Positions 54,324 through 63,620 of a stretch of 64,000 nt of DNA are shown here, piece by piece. Source of the DNA: Janthinobacterium sp. (lineage in GTDB: Bacteria > Pseudomonadota > Gammaproteobacteria > Burkholderiales > Chitinibacteraceae); contig JANYCY010000028.1 of the NCBI GenBank assembly GCA_025360045.1, positions 37,736 through 101,735 of the forward strand, in the 5' to 3' direction. Each line of letters begins with the position of its first letter. The first letter of the stretch is position 1. Made by a program: the position numbers and the translations under genes. Under the pieces are notes generated by a model, which was given only the letters and a program-made list of their open reading frames with translations, made no database searches and had not been told where the DNA came from.

Positions 54324-54497
54324 AAACACACCTTTATGCTAAGGAAAGATAGATGCCGCATTCACAGAGTAATACGAACCACTATCAATCTTATTCCTAT
54401 AATAATGACTTAAACAGTTCCTATTTACTATCAAAGCAAGTAAATGCGTTTTTTTGATCTAGATCAAAAAAACAGCTTCCCCCTGTACTGCGGCCCC

Positions 54498-54975
54498 CTA
54501 TCAACTTACAGGAAGTGTTTTTCGTAGGGCGGGTGAAACCCCATGTGGGCTAACCAAATCATTTTTTCATTAGCGAACACCGAAAAAACACAATGCCCAC
54601 GCTCTCGGCATGGGGCTTAAATCCCCTGAAGCCGCGACACGAGGAACAAGCGAGATGGGGCAGTCGTCAATTCGTGTTTGAGCGAAGCGAGTTGACACAA
54701 CGCCACTGTCCGCAGTGAGGGGCCTTCGTGTTTTTGAGGTTGTGGCTTGGCTTCGTTTCTTGGCCGCGCAAGAAAGGAAGGTCCAGCGGGACGCCCGCAC
54801 CTAAATTAACGTGCCGAAGGCACTAATAAAAAAAGCTTTTGACTTTGGTTAGCGCGTATGGGGTGAAACCCGCCGAGCGATGCTGAAAAAGACGCGGGTT
54901 TCACCCGCCCTACGATGATTCAACATTTGTAATTGCGCGGCATAATCATGACAAGCAGCTAAGCCAATAGGATTG
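54498..54975. repeat. Modular repeat (reverse orientation) interrupted by a MITE-like element
   Basis: CCTATCAACTTACAGGAAG at 54499, then TTTTTCGTAGGGCGGGTGAA, the MITE (54541-54861), GGTGAAACCCGCC...CGCGGGTTTCACCCGCCCTA, CGATGATTCAACATTTGTAA and AAGCAGCTAAGCCAATAGG at about 54969. Reversed, the modules match the uninterrupted copy at 20955-21098. The MITE lies in the arm next to the D end here, whereas in the copy at 45224 it lies in the arm next to the GAATCATCG end, so they are independent insertions. Confidence 0.75.
54541..54861. mobile_element. MITE-like element carrying repeat B core, copy 5
   Basis: It begins CCATGTGGGCTAACCAAA and ends, reversed, CCATACGCGCTAACCAAA. GGTGAAACC flanks it exactly on the two sides (54532-54540 and 54862-54870), a perfect 9-bp target duplication. 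The 321-bp body contains the B core at 54608-54829. The minus frame reads GFVSWPRKKGRSSGTPAPKL ending in TCRRH. No transposase is encoded. Confidence 0.8.
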
Positions 54976-54995
54976 CTGTATTACAGAGGCTAAGT

Positions 54996-55688
54996 TTAGT
55001 CCAAACCAACCTTAAGCATGGCATCAGCTTGATTCAGCCTTTCCACCGTTCCCACATCAAGCCAAAGCCCAGAGAATGCTTCAGCCTGCAACTGAGACTT
55101 TTCCATGCTGCGCATCAGCGAAGGAAGGAGCGCTGCGGTTTGCCCTGCTGCGATATCTGCAAAAAACGCAGGACGATAAACCGCCACACCAGCAAAAGTC
55201 ATCGCCTGATCGCCCTCTTTGCAAAGCCGAGCCTTATCCTGAGCATCAATCGCCAAATCACGACCAGTAGGGTAATCCGCTTTTTTTATCATGACTAAAT
55301 GGCCTAAGTTTTCACCTAATTCTTGAGCAACGTTTGCTAACTTCGAAAAATCATAGTCAGTAAAAATATCGCCATTAATCACGGCAAACGGCTCATCCCC
55401 CAAGAGTGGCAAAGCCTTAGCAATCCCCCCTGCGGTTTCCAGCGCGACGTCTTCTACCGAATATTGAATACGCACCCCGTAAGCGCTGCCATCACCCAAG
55501 CGCTCTTCTATCATTGAGCCTAGCCAAGCGTGGTTGATGACCACATCGGTAATTCCTGCCTCAGCAAGACGGCGCAAATGCCAGACTATGAGCGGTGTGC
55601 CGCCGACTTCTAGCAAGGGTTTAGGACAGGTATCGGTAAGGGGGCGCATGCGCTCGCCGCGCCCCGCGGCAAGAATCATGGCTTTCAT
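54996..55688 (-). CDS. murU: N-acetylmuramate alpha-1-phosphate uridylyltransferase
   Basis: A 230-residue NTP transferase: MKAMILAAGRGERMRPLTDT with the GxGxRxxPLT signature, CPKPLLEVGGTPLIVWHLRR, FAVINGDIFTDYDFSKL, WLDVGTVERLNQAD. It joins AmgK in the MurNAc recycling route that bypasses MurNAc-6P and gives UDP-MurNAc. Its ATG overlaps the amgK stop as TGATG. Confidence 0.93.
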   Translation of the reverse strand: MKAMILAAGRGERMRPLTDTCPKPLLEVGGTPLIVWHLRRLAEAGITDVVINHAWLGSMIEERLGDGSAYGVRIQYSVEDVALETAGGIAKALPLLGDEPFAVINGDIFTDYDFSKLANVAQELGENLGHLVMIKKADYPTGRDLAIDAQDKARLCKEGDQAMTFAGVAVYRPAFFADIAAGQTAALLPSLMRSMEKSQLQAEAFSGLWLDVGTVERLNQADAMLKVGLD

Positions 55689-56680
55689 CAGAAGGTGAAT
55701 CCCGTTGCCACAGGCTCGCCGTGCAGGTTTAAAAGTAAGCGTCCCAGCGGGGTTAATTCGCTATAGCGCAGGCAAACTTTACGTACGTATTCAAATACGC
55801 GCGGGATGTCGGCTTGGTATTGCTCTTTGCCATCACGGTGCTTCAAGCGTGCAAATAAGCCCAAGATTTTAAGGTGGCGTTGCAGGCCTTGCCATTCAAA
55901 TGCACGATAAAAATCGCCAAAGTCTTCGTGCACCGGCAGGCCAGCAGCACGGGCTTGCTCCCAATAGCGAATCGCTAAATCAAGCACAAAGGCTTCGTCC
56001 CAATCCAAGTAAGCGTCTTTAAGCAAAGACACTAAGTCGTAAGTAATCGGGCCGAGTACCGCATCTTGAAAATCAATCAAGCGCAACGCTCCATCTTGCA
56101 GCATGATATTTCGGGAGTGAAAATCACGATGCATATAGAGGGTTGGCTGGGCCATATTGTGCGCAACAATCAAGGCGCAGCTGCGCTCCCACACCCCCAA
56201 ATCTTTGCCTTCCAGCGTCACACCATAGGCTTTGCCAAAATACCATTCGCGGCAAATATCCATTTCGCGTTGCATAAATGCCCCATCAAAAGGCGCTAAG
56301 CCATCGATGGGCGTGCTCACTTGCATTTTCACCAATAAAGAAATTGCCTGACGGTAATAATTGGCGGCGTTGTCAGCATCAATCAAGCTGGCAAGAGTTT
56401 TTGTGCCCACGTCTTCGAGCACCACCCAGCCCTGCTCAAGGTTCTGCGCCAGCACGCTAGGCACCGGCAAGCCAGCATTAGCAAGGCGTTGTTGCTGCTG
56501 CAAAAAAGGTTGGCAATCAAAATCAGCAGGGATTGCATCCATAATAATCAGGCTGCGATCACTAAAAACGGCTCGCCAATAAGAGCGAACACTGGCGTCA
56601 ACCGCCGCAATTTCGAGTGTTTTTGGGGCTTGACCCAGTGTTTCGGTCAGCCAAGAATTCAGGGAATCTGTTCTAGTCAT
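55688..56680 (-). CDS. amgK: N-acetylmuramate/N-acetylglucosamine kinase
   Basis: A 330-residue kinase with an aminoglycoside phosphotransferase fold (anomeric sugar kinase). Motifs: MDAIPADFDCQPFLQQQQRL, WVVLEDVGTKTLASLI, catalytic HRDFHSRNIML, LIDFQDAVLGPITYDLVSLL. The family start MTRTDSLNSWL at 56680 is used; the extra frame to 56761 overlaps the divergent lptD region. Coupled to murU by TGATG. It is divergent from lptD with a 59-bp gap. Confidence 0.93.
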   Translation of the reverse strand: MTRTDSLNSWLTETLGQAPKTLEIAAVDASVRSYWRAVFSDRSLIIMDAIPADFDCQPFLQQQQRLANAGLPVPSVLAQNLEQGWVVLEDVGTKTLASLIDADNAANYYRQAISLLVKMQVSTPIDGLAPFDGAFMQREMDICREWYFGKAYGVTLEGKDLGVWERSCALIVAHNMAQPTLYMHRDFHSRNIMLQDGALRLIDFQDAVLGPITYDLVSLLKDAYLDWDEAFVLDLAIRYWEQARAAGLPVHEDFGDFYRAFEWQGLQRHLKILGLFARLKHRDGKEQYQADIPRVFEYVRKVCLRYSELTPLGRLLLNLHGEPVATGFTF

Positions 56681-56739
56681 GGTCGTAAGTGCCAGCAATG
56701 CAGTAGAATCTGCAAATTCTATCAGCTCCTGATGGCCGC

Positions 56740-58899
56740 ATGTCCGCGACCCACACACCATTTCATTTCCGTCTCACCGCAATTGCCGCTGCACTCGTCT
56801 GTGCGATGGCGCATTCGGCTGAGCCTCTTCCTATCAATGTGGAGGCCGACAACGTCGTTGGCACCGCACAGGGGACGACTGAGGCCAGAGGCGATGTTCA
56901 ACTCCATAGAGGCGATCTTGACGTGAATGCCGAGTGGGCCACCTTCGATCAAAAGTCGAATAGGGTGACCGCCGGTGATCAAGTCGAAATGACACGCCAA
57001 GGGGATGTCTTAAAAGGCAATCAGCTCGATTATTTGCTGGATAGCAAATATGGCTCGCTCACCCATCCTGATTACACCATCGCCCAAGGCTTGGGCCGAG
57101 GGGATGCAGTAAAGCTCTTATTTGAAGGCGAGGATAAATATCGCTTAGAAGATGGCCGCTTTACCACTTGCCAGCCTGGCGACAATGCATGGTTTTTGCA
57201 TGCCAATGAGTTGGAGCTAGATTACGTTGCGAATAAGGGCATTGCACACAGCGCGTGGCTAGAGTTTAAAGGCGCGCCGATTATGTATATGCCGTGGATG
57301 AATTTCCCGCTCAACAGCAATCGGCAAACCGGCTTTTTAGCGCCCTCATTCAGCACCAACAACCGTAATGGTTTTGAATTTAGCACGCCTTTCTATTGGA
57401 ATATCGCGCCCAATTATGATTTCACCTTAACGCCGCGCTATATGTCGCGCCGTGGTGTGATGCTGGGTGGTGAGTTTCGCTATATGCAGCCTGATTATGC
57501 AGGCACGCTAAAAGTAGAAGGCTTAAGCAACGATACCGTTTCGGATAGTAGCCGCAGCAGTATTGTGTTTCAGCACCAGCAGGCGCTGACAGACCGCCTA
57601 TCGCTGGGCATAAATGTGCAAAAAGTATCGGATGATGATTACTTTAACGATTTTGGTGATCGTTTAAGCGTGGCCTCGCAAACCAATTTGCCCCGTGAAG
57701 CCGTGCTGAATTATCGCGGCGACAACTGGCAAACTTTTGCTCGCTGGCAACGTTTTCAAACCATTCAAAGTACCGCCAATCCAGTCGACGAGCCCTATGC
57801 TCGCGTGCCGCAGCTGGGTTTTTCGGCCACACCCGATTGGATTAAAGGCGTACAGCTTAGCGTGGCCGCCGAAGCCACCGAGTTTAATCACTCAACTAAA
57901 ATCAACGGCACGCGCGTCTGGGTAAAGCCGGAGATCAGCATGCCCTTTATTGGCTCTTATGGTTTTATTAAGCCTAAGATCAGCGTACATGCCTCTAGCT
58001 ACCAGCTACACGCCAACAGCCTAGGTCAGGTGAGCAGCAGCGAAAATCGCACCATCCCGATTTTCAGCGTAGACAGCGGACTGTATTTTGAAAAAGAAAG
58101 CAGCTTTGGCGGTGAGGAGTACACGCAAACGCTAGAGCCACGCGCCTTTTATGCCTATGTGCCTTACAAAGATCAATCTAAGCTACCTAACTTTGACTCT
58201 GCGCTCACTGATTTTTCATTTTCACAGATGTTTTCTGAAAATCAATTTTCAGGCAATGACCGAATCAATGACGCGAATCAGCTGACACTGGCGCTTTCAT
58301 CTCGACTATATGAATCCTCGACGGGGATTGAACGCGTTCGGGCCACCATCGGCCAGCGCTACTATTTTAGCGATCAAAGAGTCACTCTCGATGCACCCGG
58401 TCGCCCAGATGAAGCCACTTCATCCGATCTATTACTCTCGGTGAGTGGGCAAGTTTGGCGCGATTTTATGGTCGGCTACAGCCTGCAATATAATGTCAAA
58501 GACAGCAGCACCATTCGCTCCGACGTTAACCTCGGCTGGAGCCCTGGCGCTTACCGAGCACTGAATCTGCGTTATGTACAAAGCCGTAATAATAATATCG
58601 AGCAAATCGATTTATCGGGCCAATGGCCACTCGGTGGAGGCTGGTACGCCATTGGGCGAGCCAATTACTCGCTGCGTGACAACAAGGCTTTGGAAACGCT
58701 AAGCGGTGTTGAATATAATGCGGGCTGCTGGGCACTGCGCTTTGCCGCCCAACGCTATATCACCAATGACGGTAGCTTTAATACTAACTTCTTTGCCCTC
58801 CTCGAATTAGGTGGGCTAGGCGGCTTAGGCAGTAATCCAATTGATGTACTACGCCAAACTATTCCTGGTTATACCGATACCTACAGCAAGGTCCACTGA
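56740..58899 (+). CDS. lptD: LPS-assembly protein LptD
   Basis: A 719-residue outer-membrane protein: signal peptide up to VCAMAHSA, the periplasmic beta-taco domain about 30-200 (PINVEADNVVGTAQGTTEA, GDVQLHRGDLDVNAEWATFD, CQPGDNAWFLHANELELDY), and a barrel (STNNRNGFEFSTPFYWNIA, PNYDFTLTPRYMSRRGVML), ending DVLRQTIPGYTDTYSKVH. It inserts LPS in the outer leaflet with LptE. One cysteine in TCQPG and one in NAGCWALRF remain, suitable for interdomain disulfides. It precedes surA by 3 bp, its own folding chaperone. Confidence 0.96.
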   Translation: MSATHTPFHFRLTAIAAALVCAMAHSAEPLPINVEADNVVGTAQGTTEARGDVQLHRGDLDVNAEWATFDQKSNRVTAGDQVEMTRQGDVLKGNQLDYLLDSKYGSLTHPDYTIAQGLGRGDAVKLLFEGEDKYRLEDGRFTTCQPGDNAWFLHANELELDYVANKGIAHSAWLEFKGAPIMYMPWMNFPLNSNRQTGFLAPSFSTNNRNGFEFSTPFYWNIAPNYDFTLTPRYMSRRGVMLGGEFRYMQPDYAGTLKVEGLSNDTVSDSSRSSIVFQHQQALTDRLSLGINVQKVSDDDYFNDFGDRLSVASQTNLPREAVLNYRGDNWQTFARWQRFQTIQSTANPVDEPYARVPQLGFSATPDWIKGVQLSVAAEATEFNHSTKINGTRVWVKPEISMPFIGSYGFIKPKISVHASSYQLHANSLGQVSSSENRTIPIFSVDSGLYFEKESSFGGEEYTQTLEPRAFYAYVPYKDQSKLPNFDSALTDFSFSQMFSENQFSGNDRINDANQLTLALSSRLYESSTGIERVRATIGQRYYFSDQRVTLDAPGRPDEATSSDLLLSVSGQVWRDFMVGYSLQYNVKDSSTIRSDVNLGWSPGAYRALNLRYVQSRNNNIEQIDLSGQWPLGGGWYAIGRANYSLRDNKALETLSGVEYNAGCWALRFAAQRYITNDGSFNTNFFALLELGGLGGLGSNPIDVLRQTIPGYTDTYSKVH

Positions 58900-58902
58900 T
58901 AT

Positions 58903-60195
58903 ATGAATCTGCGCCACCTTTCCCGCGCCTTAGCGCTCGTTGCCCTGATCGGCACATCCCAACTCACAAACGCATCGGTTGAAACCATTGATCGTATTGT
59001 TGCCGTGGTGAATAAAAGTGTTGTCACTCAGCAAGAGCTTGATGCGCGAATCAGCAGCGTCCAGAAGAATATGGAAAGCCAGCGCATCACCCTGCCGCCT
59101 GCTGCTGTGCTTAAACAGCAAGTATTAGACCGGATGATTTTGGAGCTGGTACAAGTGCAATACGCCGATCAAATCGGCATTCGGATTGATGATAGCCAGT
59201 TAGAGCGCGCAATTGGCCGCATGGCCGAGCAAAATAAAATGTCCTTACCCCAGTTTCGCGAAACGCTCGCCAAACAAGGTATGAGCTGGAAATCTTTCCG
59301 CGAAGATATTCGTCGTGAAATTACCCTGACCCGCCTAAGAGAGCGCGAAATCGATAACCGCATCGTCATCGGCGATAGCGAAATCGACGAATATATCAAG
59401 CTCAATAGCGGCAAAGAGCAACAAGAGTTCCGCCTCTCGCATATTTTAATTCCGCTGCCAGAAAACGCCAGCCCAGAGCAAATCACCGCCAAACGCACTC
59501 GAGCACTCGCTGCGATCGAAGAATTAAAATCAGGCAAAGACTTCGCCTCGATTGCAGCGGTGTACTCCAGCGCTCCGGATGCCACCAGTGGTGGTAGTTT
59601 AGGCTGGCGTGCAGCAGGCTCATTGCCACCTGCGTTTACTCAGCTACTCGAAAAACTAAATCCAGGTGAAATCACCGATCTAGTACGCAGCCCTGGTGGT
59701 TTTCATATTGTGAAGCTGCTAGAAAAACGCAGCCAAGAACAAAAAACCGTAGTTGAGCAAACGCACGCACGCCATATTTTGATCCGTACCAATGAGCTGG
59801 TTTCTGAAGGCGACGCACGTCAACGTCTGAATCAACTGGCTGATCGCCTAAAAAACGGCAGCAAATTTGAAGAACTGGCCCGCCTCTATTCTGATGATGG
59901 CAGCGCTAGCAAAGGTGGCGATTTAGGCTGGCTCACGCCTGGCGAAACCGTACCAGAATTTGAAACGGCCATGAATGCGCTCAAGCCAGGCGAAACCAGC
60001 CCAGTAATTCAATCACCGTTTGGCCTGCATATTATTCAAGTGCTAGAACGCCGCTCACAAGATATGACCAAAGAGCGCGAACGATTCCGCGTAAGGAATG
60101 AGTTAAAACAACGCAAGAGCGAAGAGCAATTTGAAGATTGGCTGCGCCAACAAAGAGACCGCGCCTTTGTAGAATTGCGTTTGAAAGACGAGTAA
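58903..60195 (+). CDS. surA: Periplasmic chaperone and isomerase SurA
   Basis: A 430-residue periplasmic protein: signal peptide LSRALALVALIGTSQLTNA, SurA N-domain (TIDRIVAVVNKSVVTQQEL, ELVQVQYADQIGIRIDDSQL), then two parvulin domains (FRLSHILIPLPENAS; GGSLGWRAAGSLPPAFTQL and HARHILIRTNEL; GGDLGWLTPGETVPEFETAM). It escorts outer-membrane proteins, including LptD. A 10-bp hairpin (GATGGCGTGG/CCACGCCATC, 60206-60234) follows the stop. Confidence 0.96.
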   Translation: MNLRHLSRALALVALIGTSQLTNASVETIDRIVAVVNKSVVTQQELDARISSVQKNMESQRITLPPAAVLKQQVLDRMILELVQVQYADQIGIRIDDSQLERAIGRMAEQNKMSLPQFRETLAKQGMSWKSFREDIRREITLTRLREREIDNRIVIGDSEIDEYIKLNSGKEQQEFRLSHILIPLPENASPEQITAKRTRALAAIEELKSGKDFASIAAVYSSAPDATSGGSLGWRAAGSLPPAFTQLLEKLNPGEITDLVRSPGGFHIVKLLEKRSQEQKTVVEQTHARHILIRTNELVSEGDARQRLNQLADRLKNGSKFEELARLYSDDGSASKGGDLGWLTPGETVPEFETAMNALKPGETSPVIQSPFGLHIIQVLERRSQDMTKERERFRVRNELKQRKSEEQFEDWLRQQRDRAFVELRLKDE

Positions 60196-60280
60196 AGCAA
60201 GCTCTGATGGCGTGGATACGATGCCCACGCCATCAATCACCTGTCCTACCGCCTTAACTTCTAAAGCCGTGTGAAAATCA

Positions 60281-61270
60281 ATGAACATACCCACACTGCC
60301 CCGCATCGCCCTCACTAGCGGCGAGCCTGCTGGCATAGGCCCAGAAATCTGCGCCATGCTGGCTGCGGCTAGCCCGCTACCTTGCCAGCTGATTATTCTT
60401 TGCGACAAAACACTTTTAACTGAACGGGCTAAGGCCTGCCAGATTAATGCCAATTGGCCAGATTACTCGCCGGAAAATAACGCGCCCGTCTCTATCTTAC
60501 ATATCCCGCTCACCGCGCCATGCACCGCAGGCACACTGAATACTGGCAACGCCCGCTATGTGCTGGATTTGCTCGATCGAGCCACGGATGGCTGCCAAAG
60601 TGGTGAGTTTGCAGCCATCGTGACGGCACCAATTCATAAAGGCGTGATTAACGACAGTGCGACTTTAGGGCGCTTTTTCTACGGCCATACCGAGTATTTA
60701 GCCGAACGAACACAGACTGAACAAGTAGTGATGATGCTGGCTTGCAGCGAGATGCGTGTGGCACTGGCCACCACCCATTTACCACTAAAAGACGTGGCAG
60801 CAGCCATCACAACCGAATCGCTCACCACCACGCTCAAGATTTTGCACCACGATTTACAAACTAAATTTGGTATTGCCAAGCCAAGGATTATTGTGGCGGG
60901 GCTTAACCCCCATGCAGGCGAATCTGGCCATTTGGGTAGGGAAGAAATAGAAATTATCACCCCCGTGCTAGACGCATTGCGCCAAACCGGCATGACGCTG
61001 ATCGGGCCATTGCCTGCTGACACCCTATTTAATCGTAATATCCTCGCCTCGGGCGATGCGGTACTCGCCATGTATCATGATCAAGGCCTACCGGTACTCA
61101 AGTACGCCAGCTTTGGTCACGGCATTAATATCACGCTGGGCCTGCCGATTATTCGCACCTCGGTCGATCACGGCACCGCCCTTGATTTAGCAGGCACCGG
61201 CACGGCAGACGCTGGCAGCCTGCTGGCAGCTACCCAACTCGCGATTGAGTTGGCGGGAAATACGATTTGA
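60281..61270 (+). CDS. pdxA: 4-hydroxythreonine-4-phosphate dehydrogenase
   Basis: A 329-residue NAD-dependent enzyme of pyridoxal phosphate synthesis. Motifs: LPRIALTSGEPAGIGPEICA, FAAIVTAPIHKGVINDSA, GHTEYLAERTQTEQVVMML, GLNPHAGESGHLGREEIEII, YHDQGLPVLKYASFGHGINI TLGLP in order, and DHGTALDLAGTGTADAGSLL. The final residues TQLAIELAGNTI are echoed in a second, fossil 3' end right before rsmA (61552-61596). Confidence 0.95.
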   Translation: MNIPTLPRIALTSGEPAGIGPEICAMLAAASPLPCQLIILCDKTLLTERAKACQINANWPDYSPENNAPVSILHIPLTAPCTAGTLNTGNARYVLDLLDRATDGCQSGEFAAIVTAPIHKGVINDSATLGRFFYGHTEYLAERTQTEQVVMMLACSEMRVALATTHLPLKDVAAAITTESLTTTLKILHHDLQTKFGIAKPRIIVAGLNPHAGESGHLGREEIEIITPVLDALRQTGMTLIGPLPADTLFNRNILASGDAVLAMYHDQGLPVLKYASFGHGINITLGLPIIRTSVDHGTALDLAGTGTADAGSLLAATQLAIELAGNTI

Positions 61271-61302
61271 ACGGGTACATCGTCGCTTGATAAGTGTGCA
61301 AA

Positions 61303-61387
61303 CATAGGGTGCAAAACGCCGTAGGCGTTACGCACCATGGCACACCACAAAAAACGGTGCGCAAGAAAAACGACTTGCACACCCTAT
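61303..61387. repeat. Family C hairpin between pdxA and rsmA
   Basis: ATAGGGTGCAAAACGCCGTAGG and GCGCAAGAAAAACGACTTGC with ACACCCTAT close the element, which also appears at 12562-12635 and 37419-37490. The second half, GGTGCGCAAGAAAAACGACT, is invariant in the three copies. CTTAACTTGATGCCTATAGG, a D-like end, follows at about 61417. The rest of the 325-bp gap holds the pdxA fossil. Confidence 0.8.
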
Positions 61388-61551
61388 GAAAATCGGCTTT
61401 TTTTTGCTATGCCTTTGTCTTAACTTGATGCCTATAGGGTTGAGCGCGTGCCTATTGGCTTACGCGATGCTCACTGAGCGAGATAAACCTCGCTCTAAGC
61501 TACACGCAATTTTAAGCGCTGTGCCGGACATCCCGGCATGCCGTGTACATG

Positions 61552-61596
61552 ATTACCGTGGCACAAGCCGCGATAGAACTCGCTGGAAATAAATAA
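61552..61596 (+). pseudogene. Vestige of the pdxA 3' end overlapping the rsmA start
   Basis: The frame reads ITVAQAAIELAGNK and stops with TAA; the intact PdxA ends LAATQLAIELAGNTI. Aligning 29 bases by eye (CAACTCGCGATTGAGTTGG against CAAGCCGCGATAGAACTCG and the following GGAAATA) gives 21 identities. Its TAA overlaps the rsmA ATG (TAATG), a coupling typical of native pdxA-rsmA junctions. It is in a different frame from the 68-codon open frame at 61386-61592. It seems to be the ancestral pdxA end, now separated from a complete pdxA by about 280 bp with a repeat. Confidence 0.7.
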
Positions 61597-62393
61597 TGAC
61601 TTCGCATATCCCTCGTAAGCGCTTTGGACAAAACTTTTTACAAGACCAAAGTGTGATTTCCGACATTATCAACTCAGTCAGCCCGCGCAAAGGCGATGTA
61701 CTGGTTGAGATTGGGCCGGGCCTTGCCGCGCTGACCAAGCCTTTAATGGATCGCACCGACACGCTGCATGTGGTGGAAATTGACCGCGATATCGTGGCGC
61801 ATTTATCTGAGAAATTCTCCCCAGAAAAACTCGTGATCCACAATGTAGACGCATTGAATTTTGACTTTGGCGCGCTGGCTGCAGAGATTGCACCGGGCAG
61901 CAAAATTCGCCTGATTGGTAACTTGCCATACAATATTTCCACGCCGCTGTTATTTCATCTGGCAAGCTTTGGCGACTCGATTTTTGATATGCATTTTATG
62001 CTGCAAAAAGAAGTGGTTGATCGCATGGTGGCTGAGCCATCAACATCGGATTACGGCCGTTTAAGCATCATGCTGCAATACCGTTTTAATATGGAACGCG
62101 TGTTCGATGTGCCGCCAGAAGCCTTCTTCCCGCCACCAAAAGTAGACTCATCCATCGTGCGCATGGTGCCGTGGGCTGCGCTACCCGCGCCTGCCACCGA
62201 CTACAATGACCTGCAAAAACTCGTCGCGCAAAGCTTCGGTCAGCGCCGCAAAACACTGCGCAATAACGTAAAAAGCCTAGTCAGCGATGCCGAGCTAGAA
62301 GCGCTGGGTATTTCACCAAGCTGCCGCCCAGAAAACGTCACGCTGGAGCAGTATGTAGCACTCAGCAACTACCTAGTTGCTGCCGGCCGATAA
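61596..62393 (+). CDS. rsmA: 16S rRNA dimethyladenosine transferase (RsmA/KsgA)
   Basis: A 265-residue SAM-dependent enzyme that dimethylates A1518 and A1519 of 16S rRNA. Motifs: HIPRKRFGQNFLQDQSVISD, LVEIGPGLAALTKPLMDR (SAM-binding motif I), VVEIDRDIVAHL, IGNLPYNISTPLLFHL (catalytic NLPY), VFDVPPEAFFPPPKVDSSIV. The ATG overlaps the pdxA fossil stop. Its natural neighbour in many proteobacteria is pdxA, which supports that reading. Confidence 0.96.
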   Translation: MTSHIPRKRFGQNFLQDQSVISDIINSVSPRKGDVLVEIGPGLAALTKPLMDRTDTLHVVEIDRDIVAHLSEKFSPEKLVIHNVDALNFDFGALAAEIAPGSKIRLIGNLPYNISTPLLFHLASFGDSIFDMHFMLQKEVVDRMVAEPSTSDYGRLSIMLQYRFNMERVFDVPPEAFFPPPKVDSSIVRMVPWAALPAPATDYNDLQKLVAQSFGQRRKTLRNNVKSLVSDAELEALGISPSCRPENVTLEQYVALSNYLVAAGR

Positions 62394-62417
62394 TTTGTAT
62401 GGCGGGTTTCACCCAGT

Positions 62418-62598
62418 CCTATCAACTTAAGGTGAATTCGTAGGTTGGGTTAGCAGCTTTATCGCGTAACCCAACATTCTTTAGCGCCAAATGTTGGGTT
62501 ACGCATGTTTATCCGCCATTAAATCGGCGAATAAACCTGCTAACCCAACCTACAAAAATGTTATTTTCCGTTTTTTACTTAAAGTTAATAGGATTGGG
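62418..62598. repeat. Modular repeat: D ends around a GTAGGTTGGGTTAG hairpin
   Basis: Ends are CCTATCAACTTAAG (62418-62431) and ACTTAAAGTTAATAGGATTG (62577-62596), inverted. The heart is GTAGGTTGGGTTAGCAG (62440) paired with CTGCTAACCCAACCTAC (ending 62553), containing inner CGTAACCCAACA/TGTTGGGTTACG arms. The heart is a type known from many bacteria; here it has the same ends as the family A and C elements. Confidence 0.75.
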
Positions 62599-62676
62599 TT
62601 TCCCCGCCCTACTCAGCCTAGGGTTTCCCCGCCTTGCCAACATTGCACAATATTTAACAGAATCAGGTCTCTTGTC

Positions 62677-63426
62677 ATGCCCCAATCCAAGCCGATGATC
62701 AAATTTAATCATGTTAATAAATGGTATGGCCCCAACCACCATGTACTGAAAGACATTAATCTTGAAGTCAAACAAGGTGAAGTGGTCGTGGTTTGTGGGC
62801 CTTCAGGCTCAGGTAAATCCACCATGATCCGTACGATCAACCAGCTAGAGCCTGTGAACGACGGCGAAATCTGGATTGGTGATGTGCAAGTCACTAGCCC
62901 TAAAACAGATATCAACAAGCTACGCGCCGAAGTAGGCTTTGTTTTCCAGCATTTCAATCTTTACCCGCACTTATCCGTACTGGAAAATATCACTTTGGCC
63001 CCGATCCGCGTCAAAGGCATGAAACAAGGTGAAGCCGAAAAGCTAGCCTTAACCTTGCTTGAGCGTGTTGGCCTTGCCGACAAAAAAAATGCCTACCCAT
63101 CCAATTTATCCGGTGGTCAGCAGCAGCGTGTGGCCATTGCCCGTGGCCTTGCCATGAACCCAGGCGTGATGCTGTTCGATGAGCCGACTTCCGCACTTGA
63201 TCCAGAAATGATCGGTGAAGTGCTGCAAGTGATGAAAACACTAGCCGAATCAGGCATGACCATGATGGTGGTGACGCATGAAATGGGGTTTGCCCGCAAG
63301 GTGGCAAACCGGGTGATTTTCATGGATGCCGGCCAGATCGTCGAAGACGCCGCCAAGGAAGACTTTTTCGGCAGCCCGCGTTCCGAGCGGGCGCAGCAAT
63401 TCCTGTCGAAAATCCTGCACCACTGA
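62677..63426 (+). CDS. Amino-acid ABC transporter ATP-binding protein (GltL/GlnQ family)
   Basis: A 249-residue ATPase for polar amino-acid uptake: Walker [20 protein letters not shown]-loop [17 protein letters not shown], signature [17 protein letters not shown], Walker [22 protein letters not shown]-loop [19 protein letters not shown]. The start [10 protein letters not shown] is at 62677; the frame open from 62491 lies in repeats. No permease or binding protein is visible around it, unlike normal gltIJKL operons. The last third (from about 63270-63330) shifts to GC-rich codons (GCCGGCCAGATCGTCGAAG), and the downstream DNA stays so, while the frame and family motifs continue intact. Confidence 0.92.
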   Translation: MPQSKPMIKFNHVNKWYGPNHHVLKDINLEVKQGEVVVVCGPSGSGKSTMIRTINQLEPVNDGEIWIGDVQVTSPKTDINKLRAEVGFVFQHFNLYPHLSVLENITLAPIRVKGMKQGEAEKLALTLLERVGLADKKNAYPSNLSGGQQQRVAIARGLAMNPGVMLFDEPTSALDPEMIGEVLQVMKTLAESGMTMMVVTHEMGFARKVANRVIFMDAGQIVEDAAKEDFFGSPRSERAQQFLSKILHH

Positions 63427-63620
63427 GTGCAACGCTCCGGGCATCCGGCCAATCGGCGATTACCCTGGAAAACACCGCTTTGGCGGCCTGCCGTCCGTCC
63501 GTGCTGCCGGCAGTTCATCTCAATTTCCCGGCGCTTCGTCCCCTCGCCATTGAAGCCGGCCGCCAGACCCGATTAAGCTCTGTGCAGTCCCGCGAATCCG
63601 CGGCACCCACAGGAGGAATC

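Noticed and set aside
54382..54410. Possible Fur box upstream of ftrA (CTATCAATCTTATTCCTATA)
   Set aside because: The match to GATAATGATAATCATTATC is weak and no symmetric 7-1-7 arrangement could be drawn by eye; a weight-matrix scan would be needed.
61386..61592. A 68-codon frame with a hydrophobic start between pdxA and rsmA
   Set aside because: It begins at the end of a family C repeat and its 3' part runs out of frame across the pdxA fossil; the composition after residue 30 is not protein-like.
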